In this document: positions 34,689-43,757 of the stretch, one piece after another
Layout of the letters: each line of letters starts with the position of its first letter
Numbering within the stretch: position 1 is the first letter of the stretch
DNA from: Panacagrimonas perspica
Lineage (GTDB): Bacteria; Pseudomonadota; Gammaproteobacteria; Nevskiales; Nevskiaceae
Direction: 5' to 3'
DNA: 64,000 nucleotides
NCBI RefSeq assembly: GCF_004364935.1
Contig: NZ_SOBT01000009.1
Span: forward strand, 395,994 to 459,993
Position numbers and translations under genes: made by a program
The notes under the pieces: model-generated
Seen by the model: the letters and a program-made list of their open reading frames with translations, nothing else
Told to the model about the DNA's origin: nothing
Databases searched by the model: none

Positions 34689-37600
34689 ATGCGCATCCAG
34701 AAGCTGCTCGTGGCCAATCGTGGCGAGATTTCCATTCGTGTCATGCGCGCGGCCGCGGAGATGGGCATCCGCACCGTGGCGATCTACGCCTACGAAGACC
34801 GCTTCGCGCTGCACCGCTTCAAGGCGGACGAAAGCTACCTCGTCGGCAAGGGCCAGAAGCCGATCGCGGCCTACCTGGACATCGCGGACATCATCCGGAT
34901 CGCCACCGAAGCGGGTGTGGACGCGATCCACCCGGGCTACGGCTTCCTGTCGGAAAACCCCCATTTCGCCGAGGCTTGCCTCGCCGCCGGCATCGAGTTC
35001 ATCGGCCCGCGGCCGACGGTGCTGCGCACGCTGGGCGACAAGGTGGCCGCCCGTGCGGCGGCCATGGCGGCGCAGGTCCCCATCCTGCCGGCCAGCGGCA
35101 CGCTGCCGCGCGACGTCGAGGAAGTGAAGAAGATCGCCGCGCAGATCGGCTACCCGGTGATGCTCAAGGCGAGCTGGGGCGGCGGTGGCCGCGGCATGCG
35201 CGCCATCGAGTCGGAAGCCGACCTGCCGGTGGCGCTGGATTCCGCCCGCCGCGAGGCGCTCGCCGCCTTCGGCAACGACGAGGGCTATCTCGAAAAGCTG
35301 GTGCGCCGCGCGCGCCACGTCGAGGTGCAGATCCTGGGCGACGCCCACGGCAACGTGATGCACCTGTTCGAACGCGACTGCTCGGTGCAGCGGCGCAACC
35401 AGAAGGTCGTCGAGCGCGCACCCGCGCCCTATCTCACGCAGGAGCAGCGCGAGGAGCTGTGCGGCGCCGCCGTGCGGCTGTGCCAGAGCGTGAACTACAC
35501 GCACGCCGGCACCGTCGAGTTCCTGATGGATGCCGACACCGGCAAGTTCTATTTCATCGAGGTCAATCCGCGCATCCAGGTGGAGCACACGGTGACGGAG
35601 GAAGTCACCGGCGTGGACATCGTGAAGTCGCAGATCCGCGTCAGCGAAGGCGGCCGCATCGGCGATCCCGAATCCAAGCTGCCGTCGCAGGACACCGTGC
35701 GGCTGGACGGCCACGCGCTGCAGTGCCGCGTGACCACCGAGGACCCCGAGAACGGCTTCACGCCGGATTACGGACGACTGATCGCCTACCGCAGCCCGGC
35801 CGGCTTCGGTATCCGCCTGGACGGCGGCACCTCGTACTCGGGCGCGGTCATCACGCCGTACTACGACTCGCTGCTGGTCAAGGTCACGGCCTGGGCGCAG
35901 ACCTCGGACGAGGCGATCGCACGCATGCATCGCGCGCTGACCGAATTTCGCATCCGCGGCCTGGCGACGAACCTGATGTTCGTCGACAACGTGATCCGCC
36001 ATCCGCTGTTCCGCAGCGGCGAGTGCACGACGCGCTTCATCGACACCACGCCCGAGCTGTTCCAATTCTCGCCGCGCAAGGATCGCGCGACCAAGCTGCT
36101 GCGCTTCATCGGCGAGGTCATCGTCAACGGCAATCCCGAGATGAAGGGACGCAAGGCGCCGGACGGCGTGCTGGCGCCTGCGCCGCTGCCGGCGGTGTCG
36201 CTGAAGACGCCGGTACCTGCGGGCACGCGCGACATCCTCAAGAAGCTCGGCCCCAAGGGCTTCGCGGACTGGATGAAGAACGAGCCACGCGTGCTGCTGA
36301 CCGACACGACGATGCGCGACGCGCACCAGTCGCTGTTCGCCACGCGCATGCGCAGCAAGGACATGCTCAGCATCGCGCCGTACTACGCGCGCATGGCGCC
36401 CAACCTGTTCTCGATGGAATGCTGGGGCGGCGCCACGTTCGACGTGGCGCTGCGCTTCCTCAAGGAGGATTCGTTCGAACGTCTCGCGGCGCTGCGCGAT
36501 CACGTCCCCAACATCCCGTTCCAGATGCTGCTGCGTTCGGCCAACGCGGTGGGCTACACCAACTACGCCGACAACGTCGTCAAGTATTTCGTGAAGCAGG
36601 CGGCCGACGCGGGCGTCGACATCTTCCGCGTGTTCGACTCGCTGAACTGGGTCGAAAACATGCGCGTGGCGATGGACGCCGTGATCGAGGCCGGCGGCGT
36701 CTGCGAAGGCACGATCTGCTACACCGGCGATCTGTTCGACACCAGCCGCCCGAAGTACAACCTCAAGTACTACGTGGACATGGCCAAGCAGCTCGAAAAG
36801 GCCGGTGCCCACGTGCTCGGCATCAAGGACATGTCCGGCGTGTGCCGTCCGCGCGCCGCGCGTGAACTGGTCAAGGCGCTCAAGAGCGAGATCGGCATTC
36901 CGCTGCATTTCCACACGCACGACACCAGCGGCATCGCGGCGGCCTCGGTGCTGGCAGCGGTGGAAGCCGGTTGCGATGCGGTGGACGGCGCTCTCGATGC
37001 GATGTCGGGCCTCACCTCGCAGCCCAACCTCGGATCGATCGCCGCGGCGCTGGCCGGCTCGGAGCGCGATCCCGGCCTGGACCTGGGCGCGCTGCGGCAA
37101 CTGTCGGACTACTGGGAAGGCGTGCGCCGCTTCTACTCGCCGTTCGAGGCCGACATCCGTTCCGGCACCGGCGACGTCTACAACCACGAGATGCCCGGCG
37201 GCCAGTACACGAACCTGCGCGAGCAGGCGCGCTCGCTGGGTCTCGAATCGCGCTGGGCCGACGTCTCCAAGGCCTATGCCGACGTCAACAAGCTGTTCGG
37301 CGACATCGTCAAGGTCACGCCTTCGTCGAAGGTCGTCGGCGACATGGCGCTGTTCATGGTCGGCCAGGGACTGACGCCGGCCGACGTGGCGGACCCGGAG
37401 AAGCAGATCGACTTTCCCGAATCCGTCGTGCAGCTGTTCCGCGGCGAGCTCGGCTATCCGGCTGACGGCTGGCCGGCTGCGCTGCAGGCCAAGGTGCTCA
37501 AGGGCAAGCCGGCCGTGGTCGGCCGCATCGGCGATCACCTGCCGCCGGTGGATCTCGAGGCGGCGCGTGCCGAGGGCGAGAAGACCGTCGGCTACAAGCT

Positions 37601-38132
37601 CGACGACCGCGATCTCGCCTCGTACCTGATGTACCCGAAGGTGTTCAAGGATTTTGCCGAGAGCCGCAAGCTCTATGGCGATCTCACCGAGCTGCCGACG
37701 CCGACGTTCTTCTACGGCCTGCGCGAGAACGAGGAGATCAGTGTCGACATCGATCAGGGCAAGACGCTGGTGATCCGCCTGCAGGGCCGCACCGAGATGG
37801 AGGACGAGGGCGTCGTGAAGCTGTTCTTCGAACTCAACGGCCAGGGTCGCCAGATCCGCGTGCCGATCGCCGGCAGCAAGGCCGCGCAGATCGCGCGGCC
37901 CAAGGCGGACGAGAACAATCCGAATCACATCGGCGCGCCGATGCCGGGCATGGTCGTGCGCGTCGCCGTCGCGCAGGGTGCGAGCGTCGCCAAGGGCGAG
38001 CCGCTGGCCGTGCTCGAAGCGATGAAGATGGAAACCGTCATCGCCGCGCCGCGCGATGCGCGCATCGTCAAGGTCCACGTGAAGTCCGGCACGCCGGTCA
38101 ACACGAAGGACCTGATGATCGAGCTCGAGTGA
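34689..38132 (+). CDS. pyc: pyruvate carboxylase
   Basis: 1147 residues, single-chain enzyme: biotin carboxylase (1-450; KLLVANRGEISIRV, GYPVMLKASWGGGGRGMR, FIEVNPRIQVEHTVTEE), carboxyltransferase (about 535-850; LLTDTTMRDAHQS, metal-site HFHTHDTSGI) and biotinyl domain at the C-terminus with VLEAMKMETVIA. It makes oxaloacetate from pyruvate and bicarbonate, replenishing the citric acid cycle. That fits well with propionate use, where 2-methylcitrate synthase consumes oxaloacetate. ATG 34689 begins the homology. Confidence 0.96.
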   Translation: MRIQKLLVANRGEISIRVMRAAAEMGIRTVAIYAYEDRFALHRFKADESYLVGKGQKPIAAYLDIADIIRIATEAGVDAIHPGYGFLSENPHFAEACLAAGIEFIGPRPTVLRTLGDKVAARAAAMAAQVPILPASGTLPRDVEEVKKIAAQIGYPVMLKASWGGGGRGMRAIESEADLPVALDSARREALAAFGNDEGYLEKLVRRARHVEVQILGDAHGNVMHLFERDCSVQRRNQKVVERAPAPYLTQEQREELCGAAVRLCQSVNYTHAGTVEFLMDADTGKFYFIEVNPRIQVEHTVTEEVTGVDIVKSQIRVSEGGRIGDPESKLPSQDTVRLDGHALQCRVTTEDPENGFTPDYGRLIAYRSPAGFGIRLDGGTSYSGAVITPYYDSLLVKVTAWAQTSDEAIARMHRALTEFRIRGLATNLMFVDNVIRHPLFRSGECTTRFIDTTPELFQFSPRKDRATKLLRFIGEVIVNGNPEMKGRKAPDGVLAPAPLPAVSLKTPVPAGTRDILKKLGPKGFADWMKNEPRVLLTDTTMRDAHQSLFATRMRSKDMLSIAPYYARMAPNLFSMECWGGATFDVALRFLKEDSFERLAALRDHVPNIPFQMLLRSANAVGYTNYADNVVKYFVKQAADAGVDIFRVFDSLNWVENMRVAMDAVIEAGGVCEGTICYTGDLFDTSRPKYNLKYYVDMAKQLEKAGAHVLGIKDMSGVCRPRAARELVKALKSEIGIPLHFHTHDTSGIAAASVLAAVEAGCDAVDGALDAMSGLTSQPNLGSIAAALAGSERDPGLDLGALRQLSDYWEGVRRFYSPFEADIRSGTGDVYNHEMPGGQYTNLREQARSLGLESRWADVSKAYADVNKLFGDIVKVTPSSKVVGDMALFMVGQGLTPADVADPEKQIDFPESVVQLFRGELGYPADGWPAALQAKVLKGKPAVVGRIGDHLPPVDLEAARAEGEKTVGYKLDDRDLASYLMYPKVFKDFAESRKLYGDLTELPTPTFFYGLRENEEISVDIDQGKTLVIRLQGRTEMEDEGVVKLFFELNGQGRQIRVPIAGSKAAQIARPKADENNPNHIGAPMPGMVVRVAVAQGASVAKGEPLAVLEAMKMETVIAAPRDARIVKVHVKSGTPVNTKDLMIELE

Positions 38133-38157
38133 CGTCGATGCGGCCCGGCTCCGCCGC

Positions 38158-38655
38158 TTGATCCCCGATCTCTACTGGATCCGGGACGCGGCGGCGCCGC
38201 CAGGGCTCGCGATCATGCCGCGTCCGCGCGCCGGCGAATGGCTGCAGGACGAGATGCGCGGATTGGCGCAGGCCGGGCTCGACACCGTGGTGTCGCTGCT
38301 GACGGCGCCCGAGATCCGCGAACTGGATCTCGTACGCGAGGCGGAGCACTGCGAGGCGGCGGGCCTGCAGTTCCTGTCGTTTCCGATTCCCGATCGCGGC
38401 GTGCCGGCATCCGCGGCCGATCTGCGTGCGTTCGTGCGCAGCCTGGCGGATCAGGTTCGCGCGGGCCGCAAGCTGGGCATCCATTGCCGCGCCGGCATCG
38501 GACGCTCGGGCCTGGTCGCTGCCTGTGTGCTGAGTGATCTCGGCGTCGCCACCGATGCGCTGTTCCCGATGCTCGGCAAGGCGCGCCGCATCGCCGTGCC
38601 GGATACGCCCGAGCAGGAAGCCTGGGTCCGATCGTTCATCGCGGGGAAGGCGTGA
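38158..38655 (+). CDS. dual-specificity/tyrosine-type phosphatase
   Basis: 165 residues. Signature loop HCRAGIGRSGLV (HCX5R) near 110, with upstream general-acid aspartate in FPIPDRGVPAS. TTG 38158 is the only start that does not overlap pyc and keeps MIPDLYWI; 25 bases after pyc. The substrate may be a phosphoprotein or phosphosugar. The next gene overlaps by four bases. Confidence 0.8.
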   Translation: MIPDLYWIRDAAAPPGLAIMPRPRAGEWLQDEMRGLAQAGLDTVVSLLTAPEIRELDLVREAEHCEAAGLQFLSFPIPDRGVPASAADLRAFVRSLADQVRAGRKLGIHCRAGIGRSGLVAACVLSDLGVATDALFPMLGKARRIAVPDTPEQEAWVRSFIAGKA

Positions 38656-38984
38656 GCCCCGCGGCCGGCGGCGGTCCTGCGACGCCGACGGGCAGCAAGA
38701 CCACGCTGTGGGCGCTGCGCCTCCTGCTCGGCCTTCCGGTGATCGCAACGCCGCTGCTGCTGTTCGGCGGCCTGTTCGCGCTGCTGGCACACGGCATCAC
38801 GCCGTTGCAGCAGCTCCACGTCCTGGCCGTGGTCGGATATCCGGTGGCCTACGTCGTCGGCTTCGTGAACTCGCGCCGTTATTCGCGCGACGGCGATTTC
38901 AAATCCGCGACCGGCGTGATGATGAAGGTGCTGCTCTACCTGGTCGCCGTGATCGTGCTGTGGCCGGTGATCGGGTTTCGATAG
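38652..38984 (+). CDS. small membrane protein, unrecognised
   Basis: 110 residues, GTG start overlapping the phosphatase stop (GTGA). Three hydrophobic helices (LLLGLPVIATPLLLFGGLF, LHVLAVVGYPVAYVVGFV, VLLYLVAVIVLWPVIGF). A charged loop NSRRYSRDGDFKSATG lies between the second and third. No family recognised. Coupled with the phosphatase. Confidence 0.65.
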   Translation: MSPAAGGGPATPTGSKTTLWALRLLLGLPVIATPLLLFGGLFALLAHGITPLQQLHVLAVVGYPVAYVVGFVNSRRYSRDGDFKSATGVMMKVLLYLVAVIVLWPVIGFR

Positions 38985-38989
38985 CACCC

Positions 38990-39058
38990 GTAGCCCGGAC
39001 GAAGTCCGGGGTTCTCCCTCGTATATGGAGCGCAACCCCGGACTTCGTCCGGGCTACG
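38990..39058. repeat. REP-type inverted pair, ACGAAGT arm
   Basis: GTAGCCCGGACGAAGTCCGG and inverse ending GGGCTAC, four bases from the stop of the convergent cyclase gene. Confidence 0.85.
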
Positions 39059-39061
39059 GTC

Positions 39062-40000
39062 TCAGCGCCGCAGCGAGGCTTCGAAGAACACGACGAAGCT
39101 GCCGCCCGGGTCTTCCGAGAACGAACGCCCGAGGCAGATCGACCCGCGCGCCGGCAGGCGTGCCTTGGCGCCCGGCAGCAGCGGGAATTCCTCGCCGGTG
39201 CGTTCGTCGCGCACCCAGCAGCCGTTGCGGCTGACGTCGTGCGCCATCCACAGCCCGCTCTCGAGCTGGATCGTCACGTGCCTGGACGAGATGCGCGGTT
39301 CGGGATCCATGACCTGCAGCGAACAATCGACGGAACGGCCGATCACGAACGCGCCGTCCGCCGGATCCAGGTCGATGCGCACCCCGCGATGCCACAGCGC
39401 CAGCATCGCGGCCCGCGATCCCGACAGACCGGCGGCCATGTTCTTCGGCGGAACGAAGGTGACCGTCGCGGAGTGGTCGCGCCAGGCCAGCGTCCAGACC
39501 TCCATCGGTCCGTAGCCCTTGATCTTGCGGGCCCCGTAGGCGGAAGCCTCGTGCTGCAGGTGCGGCGGCAGCATGCGAACGAGTTCGGCCGGCAGGAAGA
39601 TGCGGCCCGGGGCGTCCTCGGTGAGCTTGTGCAGGCGCGCGGCGAGGTTCATCGCCTGCCCGTAGACATCCGGCCGGCCGAGAGTCTCGATGAACTCCAC
39701 CGGCCCGGCGCACATCCCGGCATAGAGCTGCAGATGAGCCTGTTCGGCGCAGCGCTGCGCGGCGATGGCGGATGCCGCGGCGGACGCAGCGCCGGAATCG
39801 GAGCCTTCGAACGTGGCGACGATGTCGTCGCCGTAGGATTTGAGGAACGTCGCGCCGTTGCCGCGCGCAACGGTGGCGATCCGCTGCAGCAGTTCGCGAA
39901 TGCGCCGGTTGGCTTCGACTTCGCCGATTTCCACACGCAATGCCACCGATCCTGCGATGTCAGCAATCAGGACGGTGCAATTGCGGATACTCGACGACAC
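39062..40000 (-). CDS. class III adenylate cyclase with C-terminal FHA domain
   Basis: 312 residues. Cyclase domain 1-175: first metal aspartate in LIADIAGSV, purine lysine and second metal aspartate in FLKSYGDDIVATF, then the purine-site aspartate and transition-state residues in DVYGQAMNLAARL. All needed residues are present, so cAMP formation is expected. FHA domain about 210-300: FVIGRSVDCSL, ISSRHVTI and DVSRNGCWV, which binds phosphothreonine. No helix or signal peptide, so cytoplasmic. The FHA domain probably links cAMP to a Ser/Thr kinase. No kinase gene is in the window. Confidence 0.85.
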   Translation of the reverse strand: MSSSIRNCTVLIADIAGSVALRVEIGEVEANRRIRELLQRIATVARGNGATFLKSYGDDIVATFEGSDSGAASAAASAIAAQRCAEQAHLQLYAGMCAGPVEFIETLGRPDVYGQAMNLAARLHKLTEDAPGRIFLPAELVRMLPPHLQHEASAYGARKIKGYGPMEVWTLAWRDHSATVTFVPPKNMAAGLSGSRAAMLALWHRGVRIDLDPADGAFVIGRSVDCSLQVMDPEPRISSRHVTIQLESGLWMAHDVSRNGCWVRDERTGEEFPLLPGAKARLPARGSICLGRSFSEDPGGSFVVFFEASLRR

Positions 40001-40137
40001 GGCTCTCTCATGGCGCAGCTGAGCCGGGATCGTGGCACAGGCGTGTTCGGCGGGCCACGGTCGCGGGCCGGCCTACACGAACGCACTCCCTCTTGCCGTG
40101 CGATGAGGCCGCACGGGGAGAGGGAGAACCGCGTGTC

Positions 40138-40596
40138 TCACAACACCTCGAAAATGTCGTAGATCACCGACCCGCCGCCAAAACTCCGCATCTTGCCGAC
40201 CGCCAGGATGTCGTTGAGCCAGCCGTACTTCGCGGACGAGGTCTCGAAGTACGGCGCGCTGCGGAAATACATGTCCGAGCCCGGAATCACTTCGCCCGAC
40301 GCCAGCCGCGCACCGAGCTGCTCGTTCATCCGGAACACGCCGTTGTAGTGGATGTACAGCGGCGCGCCGTCGTCGGTCTCCATCAGCAGGCGCACGTCGA
40401 GCTTCCAGTTGCCGTTGGGCTGGATGCGGATCCAGTCGCCGCTCGGCTTCAGGATCTTCGCCTTGACGCGCGGGCTCTCGATGCTCGCGTCGTCGACGTT
40501 GAACACCATCAGCGTCGGCGACACGACGGCCGGCTGGGGAATGCTGCCGCGCAGGCTCATCAGCCAGCGCGTCTCGAGGGTCGGTTGTTCGCTCAT
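40138..40596 (-). CDS. DUF3237 family protein
   Basis: 152 residues: MSEQPTLETRWLMSLRGSI, then GDWIRIQPNGNWKLDVRLLMETDDGAPLY and GSDMYFRSAPYFETSSAKYGWLNDILAVG, matching DUF3237/UPF0311 beta-barrel proteins of unknown function. AGGAGAAGACGGCAG gives a clear ribosome site at ATG 40596. Only 41 bases separate it from the P450 gene upstream, so they are cotranscribed and it may act on the P450 product. Confidence 0.8.
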   Translation of the reverse strand: MSEQPTLETRWLMSLRGSIPQPAVVSPTLMVFNVDDASIESPRVKAKILKPSGDWIRIQPNGNWKLDVRLLMETDDGAPLYIHYNGVFRMNEQLGARLASGEVIPGSDMYFRSAPYFETSSAKYGWLNDILAVGKMRSFGGGSVIYDIFEVL

Positions 40597-40637
40597 CTGC
40601 CGTCTTCTCCTTTTTTCGTTGTTTTTTGTCGCGTGCG

Positions 40638-41864
40638 TCAGTGAAACGTGATCGGCAACGAGGCCATCACGCGGAAGAACGAATGCGACCATTCGAGCTT
40701 GCCCTGCTCGATCCGCAAGCCCTTCGTACGCTGCGCGAATTCGTTGATCGCGTGGCGTGCTTCCATGCGCGCCAGCGCATTGCCGATGCAGAAGTGGATG
40801 CCGCCGCCGAAGGCCTGGTGCGCCACGTCCTTGCGCCGGATGTCGAACTTGTCGGGGTCCGGGAAGCGCGCGGGATCGCGGTTGGCCGAACCGAGCATCT
40901 GCCAGATCACCGCATCGGTGGGCAGCAGCTTGCCGCCGACTTCGAAGGGCTCCGCGAGCACGCGCCAGTTGAACAGGATCGGCGTGTCGTAGCGCAGGCA
41001 TTCCTCGCAGGCGTTGACGATCAGTTCCGGATCCTTGCGCAGGATCTCGAGCTGGTCCGGATGATCGAGGAACGCGCGCAGACCGTTGCCGATCATGCCG
41101 ATCGTGGTCTCGTAGCCGGCGATGATGATGCCGATGGCCTGCACCACCAGCTCGCCGTCGCGCAGCTTGTCGCCTTCATCCTCGGCACGGATCAGCGCGC
41201 TGACCATGTCGTCGCCCAGCGCCTTGCGCCGCACGCGGACGAGGTCCTCGAAGTAGTCGGCCATCGCGCAGCCCGCGTCGCGCGTGCGCTTCTGCACATC
41301 CGGCGGCAGGAAGCGCGCGAAGAAGGCATTGGTGCGCGCAGCCGTCCATTCGTTGAAGAGCTGCCGGTCCTTCTCCGGCACGCCCATGATCTGGCACATC
41401 ATCCGCGACGGTACGTAGTGCGCCATGTCCGCGATGATCTCCATGCCGCCCTGCTTCAACGCCGTGTCCATCGCGTTGCGCACCGAACTCTTGACCTCGT
41501 CCTCCATCAGGCGAACGGTCTTGCCGCTCAGCGACTGCGCGGCCAGGCGGCGCAGTCGCTTGTGCTCGGGGTCGTCCTTGTTGAGCATGAATTCGAGAAA
41601 GCTGCCGCGCTGATCGAGCGGATCGAAGTTCGGCGCCGTGCCGTCGGTGGCCGTCTGGCTGGTCTTGGCCACCTTGAAGATGGCGGCGACGTCGTCGTAG
41701 CGGCTGATGCGCCAGGTGTTCACCGGCGTCAGGTTCACCGGGTCCTGCTCGCGCAGGCGATGCAGCGCGGGATACGGATCGTCGCGGAAATCCGGTGCAA
41801 ACGGATCGGCTCCACACCAGTCGCCCACGGGGGCCGCGGCAGGATTCTCGGCACTTGTCGACAT
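40638..41864 (-). CDS. cytochrome P450
   Basis: 408 residues, soluble bacterial P450. I-helix oxygen motif AGYETT, ExxR in EECLRY, and the heme loop FGGGIHFCIGNALARMEAR with the cysteine ligand. It hydroxylates an unknown substrate using separate redox partners, not found in this window. I chose ATG 41864 because GGAG sits six bases upstream; the ATG at 41870 would have GGAG adjoining it. The sequence looks like the proteobacterial terpene/steroid/fatty-acid P450 groups, but I cannot place it. Confidence 0.92.
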   Translation of the reverse strand: MSTSAENPAAAPVGDWCGADPFAPDFRDDPYPALHRLREQDPVNLTPVNTWRISRYDDVAAIFKVAKTSQTATDGTAPNFDPLDQRGSFLEFMLNKDDPEHKRLRRLAAQSLSGKTVRLMEDEVKSSVRNAMDTALKQGGMEIIADMAHYVPSRMMCQIMGVPEKDRQLFNEWTAARTNAFFARFLPPDVQKRTRDAGCAMADYFEDLVRVRRKALGDDMVSALIRAEDEGDKLRDGELVVQAIGIIIAGYETTIGMIGNGLRAFLDHPDQLEILRKDPELIVNACEECLRYDTPILFNWRVLAEPFEVGGKLLPTDAVIWQMLGSANRDPARFPDPDKFDIRRKDVAHQAFGGGIHFCIGNALARMEARHAINEFAQRTKGLRIEQGKLEWSHSFFRVMASLPITFH

Positions 41865-41944
41865 GCTCATCTCCGGTTGCGCAGGGTCGTCCCGAAGCGG
41901 ACCCGGCCTGCCCGGCAGCCCGTTCCTCGAGTGCGTTTCCCTAT

Positions 41945-41960
41945 TAGAGTTTCTCCTCTA
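41945..41960. promoter_or_regulatory. inverted repeat upstream of P450 gene
   Basis: TAGAG-TTTCTC-CTCTA, about 80 bases before the P450 start, in a 231-base intergenic region that is otherwise featureless. Short arms; an operator is only possible. Confidence 0.3.
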
Positions 41961-42095
41961 TTTGCGGGAACGTGTCAACGGGCCGCTCGCAAGCCGATGC
42001 AGGCACCCGATTCCATGCGGCGCCGCCCGCCTTGTGCGAAGCCGGTCCGGGTTCGACCATGTCTGGCCTTCCGCCGCTTGCAGCCTTTCGATCCC

Positions 42096-42587
42096 ATGCG
42101 CGACAACGACAAGCCCGCCGTGCTGTTCGTCTGCCTCGGGAACATCTGTCGCTCCCCGCTGGCCGAGGCCGCGTTCCGGCAGGCGCTCGCGCGCGCCGGT
42201 CTGGACATCGAGGTGGATTCCGCCGGCACCGGCGACTGGCATGCCGGACACGCGCCGGATCCTCGCGCCCAGGCCGTCGCCAAGCGCAACGGGGTGGACA
42301 TCAGCCGCTATCGCGCACGCCAGGTGCGCGCCTCCGATTTCTCGCACTACAGCCACATGGTGGCGATGGACGACAAGAACCTCGCGGAGCTGACGGCGCT
42401 GCGCCCGGCCACCGCGCGCGCCGCGCTGAGCCTGTTGCTGGATCACGTGGACGGACGCGCCGGCGCAGCCGTGGCGGATCCCTATTACGGCGACGCGGCG
42501 GGCTTCGACATCACCTGGACGGACGTGAGCCTGGGCGCCGCCGCGCTGGTGCAGGAGCTTTTGCGCGAGGCGGCCGGACGCTCGTAG
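42096..42587 (+). CDS. low-molecular-weight protein tyrosine phosphatase
   Basis: 163 residues. P-loop VCLGNICRSPLAEA (CX5R) near 12-24 and the general-acid DPYYGD near 130. The family acts on bacterial tyrosine kinases or on arginine phosphate. The frame also has DSAGTGDWHAGHAPDPRA, a conserved block. ATG 42096 begins the homology. The TAG stop (42585-42587) is the TAG of a GTAGCCCGGG repeat. Confidence 0.92.
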   Translation: MRDNDKPAVLFVCLGNICRSPLAEAAFRQALARAGLDIEVDSAGTGDWHAGHAPDPRAQAVAKRNGVDISRYRARQVRASDFSHYSHMVAMDDKNLAELTALRPATARAALSLLLDHVDGRAGAAVADPYYGDAAGFDITWTDVSLGAAALVQELLREAAGRS

Positions 42588-42603
42588 CCCGGGCGAAGCC
42601 CGG
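42584..42603. repeat. single REP arm, GCGAAGC variant
   Basis: GTAGCCCGGGCGAAGCCCGG, a third stem version with GAA loop (stem GGGC/GCCC). It overlaps the phosphatase stop codon. No inverse partner follows. Confidence 0.8.
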
Positions 42604-42649
42604 CGATGCTGGATTTCGGATGACAGGTAGGTGATTCGTGCCGCAGCCG

Positions 42650-42716
42650 GTAGGGTGCGCTGTGCGCACGCGGACGTTGTGTGCTGGCCCGCTGCGTGCG
42701 CGCGGCGCACCCTACG
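42650..42716. repeat. GTAGGG-type inverted repeat (second family)
   Basis: GTAGGGTGCGCTGTGCGCACG faces CGCGGCGCACCCTAC with about 30 bases between. Same head sequence as the element at 29920-30014. Located in the 282-base gap before yghU. Confidence 0.8.
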
Positions 42717-42869
42717 GCGCCGCCGTCAGCAGGATGATTCGGCAAGGAAACGACGTCGACCGCGTCCGGGCACTCGAGGGCGATCCCGCGGTCTTTGAAG
42801 TCTGTCCGCGGCCGGGTTACAACGCCCGCCTCCTCTTTTTCCTCCATCCATCAGACCGGAGTTCCGACG

Positions 42870-43748
42870 ATGACCGATTCGAATACCTACGTGCCCCCGA
42901 AGGTCTGGACCTGGGACAAGGCCAGCGGCGGCCAGTTCGCCAACATCAACCGTCCCATCTCCGGCCCGACGCACGACAAGGAACTGCCCGTCGGCAAGCA
43001 TCCGCTGCAGCTCTATTCGCTGGCCACGCCCAACGGCGTGAAGGTCACGATGATGCTCGAGGAGCTGCTCGCGCTCGGACACAAGGGCGCCGAGTACGAC
43101 GCCTGGCTGATCAAGATCCAGGAAGGCGATCAGTTCTCCAGCGGCTACGTGAAGATCAACCCGAACTCGAAGATCCCGGTGATGGTGGATCACTCCACCA
43201 AGCCCTCTCCGACGCGCGTCTTCGAATCCGCGTCGATCCTGCTGTATCTCTCGGAGAAATTCGGCGGCGCCTTCGTGCCCAAGGATCACACCGGCCGCAC
43301 CGAGGCGCTGAACTGGCTGTTCTGGCAGATGGGCAGCGCGCCCTATCTCGGCGGCGGCTTCGGCCACTTCTACGCGTACGCGCCGACCAAGATGGAGTAC
43401 CCGATCAATCGTTTCGCGATGGAGGCCAAGCGCCAGCTCGACGTGCTCGACAAGCATCTCGCCGAGCACCAGTACCTGGCCGGCAAGGAGTACTCGATCG
43501 CCGACATGGCCGTCTGGCCGTGGTACGGCGTGCTCGCGTTCGGAAAGATCTACGACGCCGCGGAATTCCTCTCGGTGCACGAATACAAGAACGTACTGCG
43601 CTGGGCCCACGAGATCGAAGCCCGCCCCGGGACGAAGCGCGGAAAGATGGTCAACCGGAGCTGGGGCGAGCCGTCCGAGCAGCTGCACGAGCGCCACGAT
43701 GCGAGCGACTTCGAGTTGCGCACGCAGGACAAGCTCGCGAAGTCCTAG
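42870..43748 (+). CDS. yghU: glutathione S-transferase-like, disulfide-bond oxidoreductase YghU
   Basis: 292 residues with the long N-terminal extension (YVPPKVWTWDKASGGQFANINRPISGPTHDKELPVG) unique to YghU/Ure2p-like transferases. The GST N-domain has LYSLATPNGVKVTMMLEEL and KINPNSKIPVMVD, and the helical C-domain has YSIADMAVWPW. The E. coli enzyme binds two glutathiones and reduces disulfides or hydroperoxides. ATG 42870 begins the homology. Confidence 0.92.
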   Translation: MTDSNTYVPPKVWTWDKASGGQFANINRPISGPTHDKELPVGKHPLQLYSLATPNGVKVTMMLEELLALGHKGAEYDAWLIKIQEGDQFSSGYVKINPNSKIPVMVDHSTKPSPTRVFESASILLYLSEKFGGAFVPKDHTGRTEALNWLFWQMGSAPYLGGGFGHFYAYAPTKMEYPINRFAMEAKRQLDVLDKHLAEHQYLAGKEYSIADMAVWPWYGVLAFGKIYDAAEFLSVHEYKNVLRWAHEIEARPGTKRGKMVNRSWGEPSEQLHERHDASDFELRTQDKLAKS

Positions 43749-43757
43749 CGCATTACC

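Noticed and set aside
34275-38078. 1267-codon open frame antisense to pyruvate carboxylase
   Set aside because: High-GC third-position effect: the antisense frame is open because the sense gene is strongly codon biased. Its translation is His/Arg/Asp rich with no family motif.
40626-42095. Long plus-strand extension upstream of the tyrosine phosphatase
   Set aside because: It runs antisense through the P450 gene; homology starts at ATG 42096.
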